Of a stretch of 7,312 bases of DNA, positions 6,377-7,312 are shown piece after piece. Positions within the stretch are counted from its first letter, which is position 1. Each line of letters opens with the position of its first letter. Source of the DNA: JBFLYE01 sp040756715 [NCBI: bacterium] (GTDB taxonomy: Bacteria; UBA9089; UBA9088); contig JBFLYE010000043.1 in NCBI GenBank assembly GCA_040756715.1, positions 1 to 7,312 on the forward strand, given 5' to 3'. Made by a program: the position numbers and the translations under genes. The notes under the pieces are model-generated. The model worked only from the letters and a program-made list of their open reading frames with translations. It made no database searches and had not been told where the DNA came from.

Positions 6377-7169
6377 TCAGAGAAAGGAGAAGCGCTAAAT
6401 CCGTCCCGGCTTTTATGGGAAGCCATCTTCTTGCCTTTGATGAAGTTACAGTAAAACGAGGGTCTACATAGACCATTTTTGCTCCATTTGATAATGCCTC
6501 AATTAACCATTGGGTATGAATATTTTCGAGACTCTCTAAGATATTATGTCCAAGAATGATGATGTATTTACAGTTTTTAATATCAAGCCCAGGATGCAAA
6601 AATAATGGAGTACCATAGGTAACCTTTTCGGCGATGATTCTGGAGATAGCACAAAGGCTTAAGTTGGTAATCAGATTTGGGCTGCCAAACCCATAGGCCA
6701 GATTGTGATAGAGGCCACCAGTAAGCATATGGGAATAGGTAAAAAGAACAGCTTCTGGCCCGTATTTTTTCTTGATCTCAAGCAACTTTTGAGCCGAATA
6801 ATCCAATGCCTCATCCCAGGATGCCCTCTTCCATTTATTCTCGCCCCGACTACCAGCCCTTATTAGAGGGTATTTTAGCCGATCAGGATCATATACCTGC
6901 TTTATAATTGCATTCCCCTTGGCACAAATCTTTCCATAGTTAAAGGGGTGATCAGGATTCCCCTCGATCTTCTTGACCAGGCCATCTGCTACCTTGATCC
7001 TGGTCCCACACCTCCAGGCGCAGTATTCACAGATAGAATAGACCCATTCTTCCTTCTGCTTAACTGCTGCTTCAGCCAAGCTAACCAAGTGGCGAAGCTT
7101 TGGGTCAAACAGGAAGTATCCTGTTTCTGCTCCAATCAACTTGATGAAGTCTCGCCTTGATATAGACAT
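6372..7169 (-). CDS. Molybdopterin oxidoreductase catalytic subunit (PsrA/PhsA-like), N-terminal portion with Tat signal
   Basis: This 265-residue piece starts with a twin-arginine signal, SRRDFIK (residues 4-10), so the enzyme should be exported folded. A 4Fe-4S site follows: Cys47, Cys50, Cys54 and Cys82 in the C-x2-C-x3-C-x27-C pattern of this family. Cys173, in SLCAISR after GFGSPNLITN, is the candidate molybdenum ligand, which groups it with cysteine-ligated enzymes such as polysulfide, thiosulfate and periplasmic nitrate reductases. The frame ends in AGTDLALLLSLN-stop, where relatives continue with ALI.V...ELYD. Dropping one A at 6376-6377 joins it to the downstream frame, giving about 724 residues, a normal length. 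GGAAG lies ten bases before the ATG. Upstream I see only AT-rich repeats and no firm promoter. Confidence 0.9.
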   Translation of the reverse strand: MSISRRDFIKLIGAETGYFLFDPKLRHLVSLAEAAVKQKEEWVYSICEYCAWRCGTRIKVADGLVKKIEGNPDHPFNYGKICAKGNAIIKQVYDPDRLKYPLIRAGSRGENKWKRASWDEALDYSAQKLLEIKKKYGPEAVLFTYSHMLTGGLYHNLAYGFGSPNLITNLSLCAISRIIAEKVTYGTPLFLHPGLDIKNCKYIIILGHNILESLENIHTQWLIEALSNGAKMVYVDPRFTVTSSKARRWLPIKAGTDLALLLSLN

Positions 7170-7212
7170 CTTATAGTATCTTCCATCACTTAGTGCAAAA
7201 ATAGTATTTAAG

Positions 7213-7301
7213 AAATTTTGAATTCTAAATTTTGAATTTTGAATTGAAAAAGGTTAAGTTTTATAAAATTTTGAATTCTAAATTTTGAATTTTGAATTGA
7301 A
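7213..7301. repeat. Two AT-rich 36-bp repeat units in tandem arrangement
   Basis: Positions 7213-7248 are repeated exactly at 7266-7301 (period 53). The partly similar spacers contain GGTTAAGTTTT and GGTTTAAGTTT. Each unit is itself built from TTTTGAATT-type sub-repeats around a GAATTC palindrome. The array lies about 45 bases upstream of the molybdoenzyme start and runs close to the window edge, so more copies may follow. Such AT-rich intergenic repeats are common in some uncultured bacterial lineages. I see no spacers of CRISPR type and no coding frame. Confidence 0.8.
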
Positions 7302-7312
7302 GGTTTAAGTTT

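Noticed and set aside
7170-7212. Promoter TTTAGA...TACTAT in front of the molybdoenzyme operon
   Set aside because: Each box matches only four of six consensus bases and similar matches are expected by chance in such AT-rich sequence.
7213-7312. CRISPR array at the right edge
   Set aside because: Only two units are visible, they are internally repetitive and AT-rich, and the spacer-like segments resemble each other.

Overview
This AT-rich bacterial window has every convincing gene on the minus strand. It looks like a piece of an uncultured, anaerobic or facultatively anaerobic bacterium: it carries a Tat-exported molybdopterin respiratory enzyme, its tRNA genes lack an encoded CCA, and its short repeats are AT-rich. 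I cannot name the phylum from sequence alone.

Right part (about 7169 down to 3005): a compact molybdoenzyme operon of the polysulfide/thiosulfate reductase (PsrABC/PhsABC) type. In transcription order it encodes the Tat-signal catalytic subunit, a TorD-like maturation chaperone, a four-cluster ferredoxin subunit and an NrfD/PsrC-type membrane subunit. The genes overlap or nearly touch, and Shine-Dalgarno sequences precede them. The catalytic gene is split by a one-base frameshift near 6377. Removing one A there gives a continuous protein of about 724 residues. A tandem AT-rich repeat lies upstream of the operon.

Middle (2997 down to 2232): immediately after the membrane subunit comes a two-gene unit. 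It consists of a small unknown protein, frameshifted at a run of seven G, and a nucleotidyltransferase-fold protein. If the small frame is repaired, its stop overlaps the start of the nucleotidyltransferase gene by ATGA. This looks like a coupled pair, possibly toxin-antitoxin-like, but that function is inference.

Left part (2127 down to 1): a strong sigma70-type promoter drives tRNA-Leu(UAA). Next comes a structured inverted-repeat element that carries a duplicate of the tRNA-Leu 3' end, then initiator tRNA-fMet. The tRNA-fMet 3' end is followed after only five bases by a GlmU-like sugar nucleotidyltransferase/hexapeptide protein. This overlaps by 11 bases the start of a phosphohexomutase that runs off the window. 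The two sugar genes probably act together in nucleotide-sugar formation and are likely co-transcribed with the tRNAs.

The points most worth a second look are the folded element with its 22-bp tRNA-Leu repeat, the nearly leaderless tRNA/mRNA junction, and the two single-base frameshifts, which may be assembly errors, decay or recoding.
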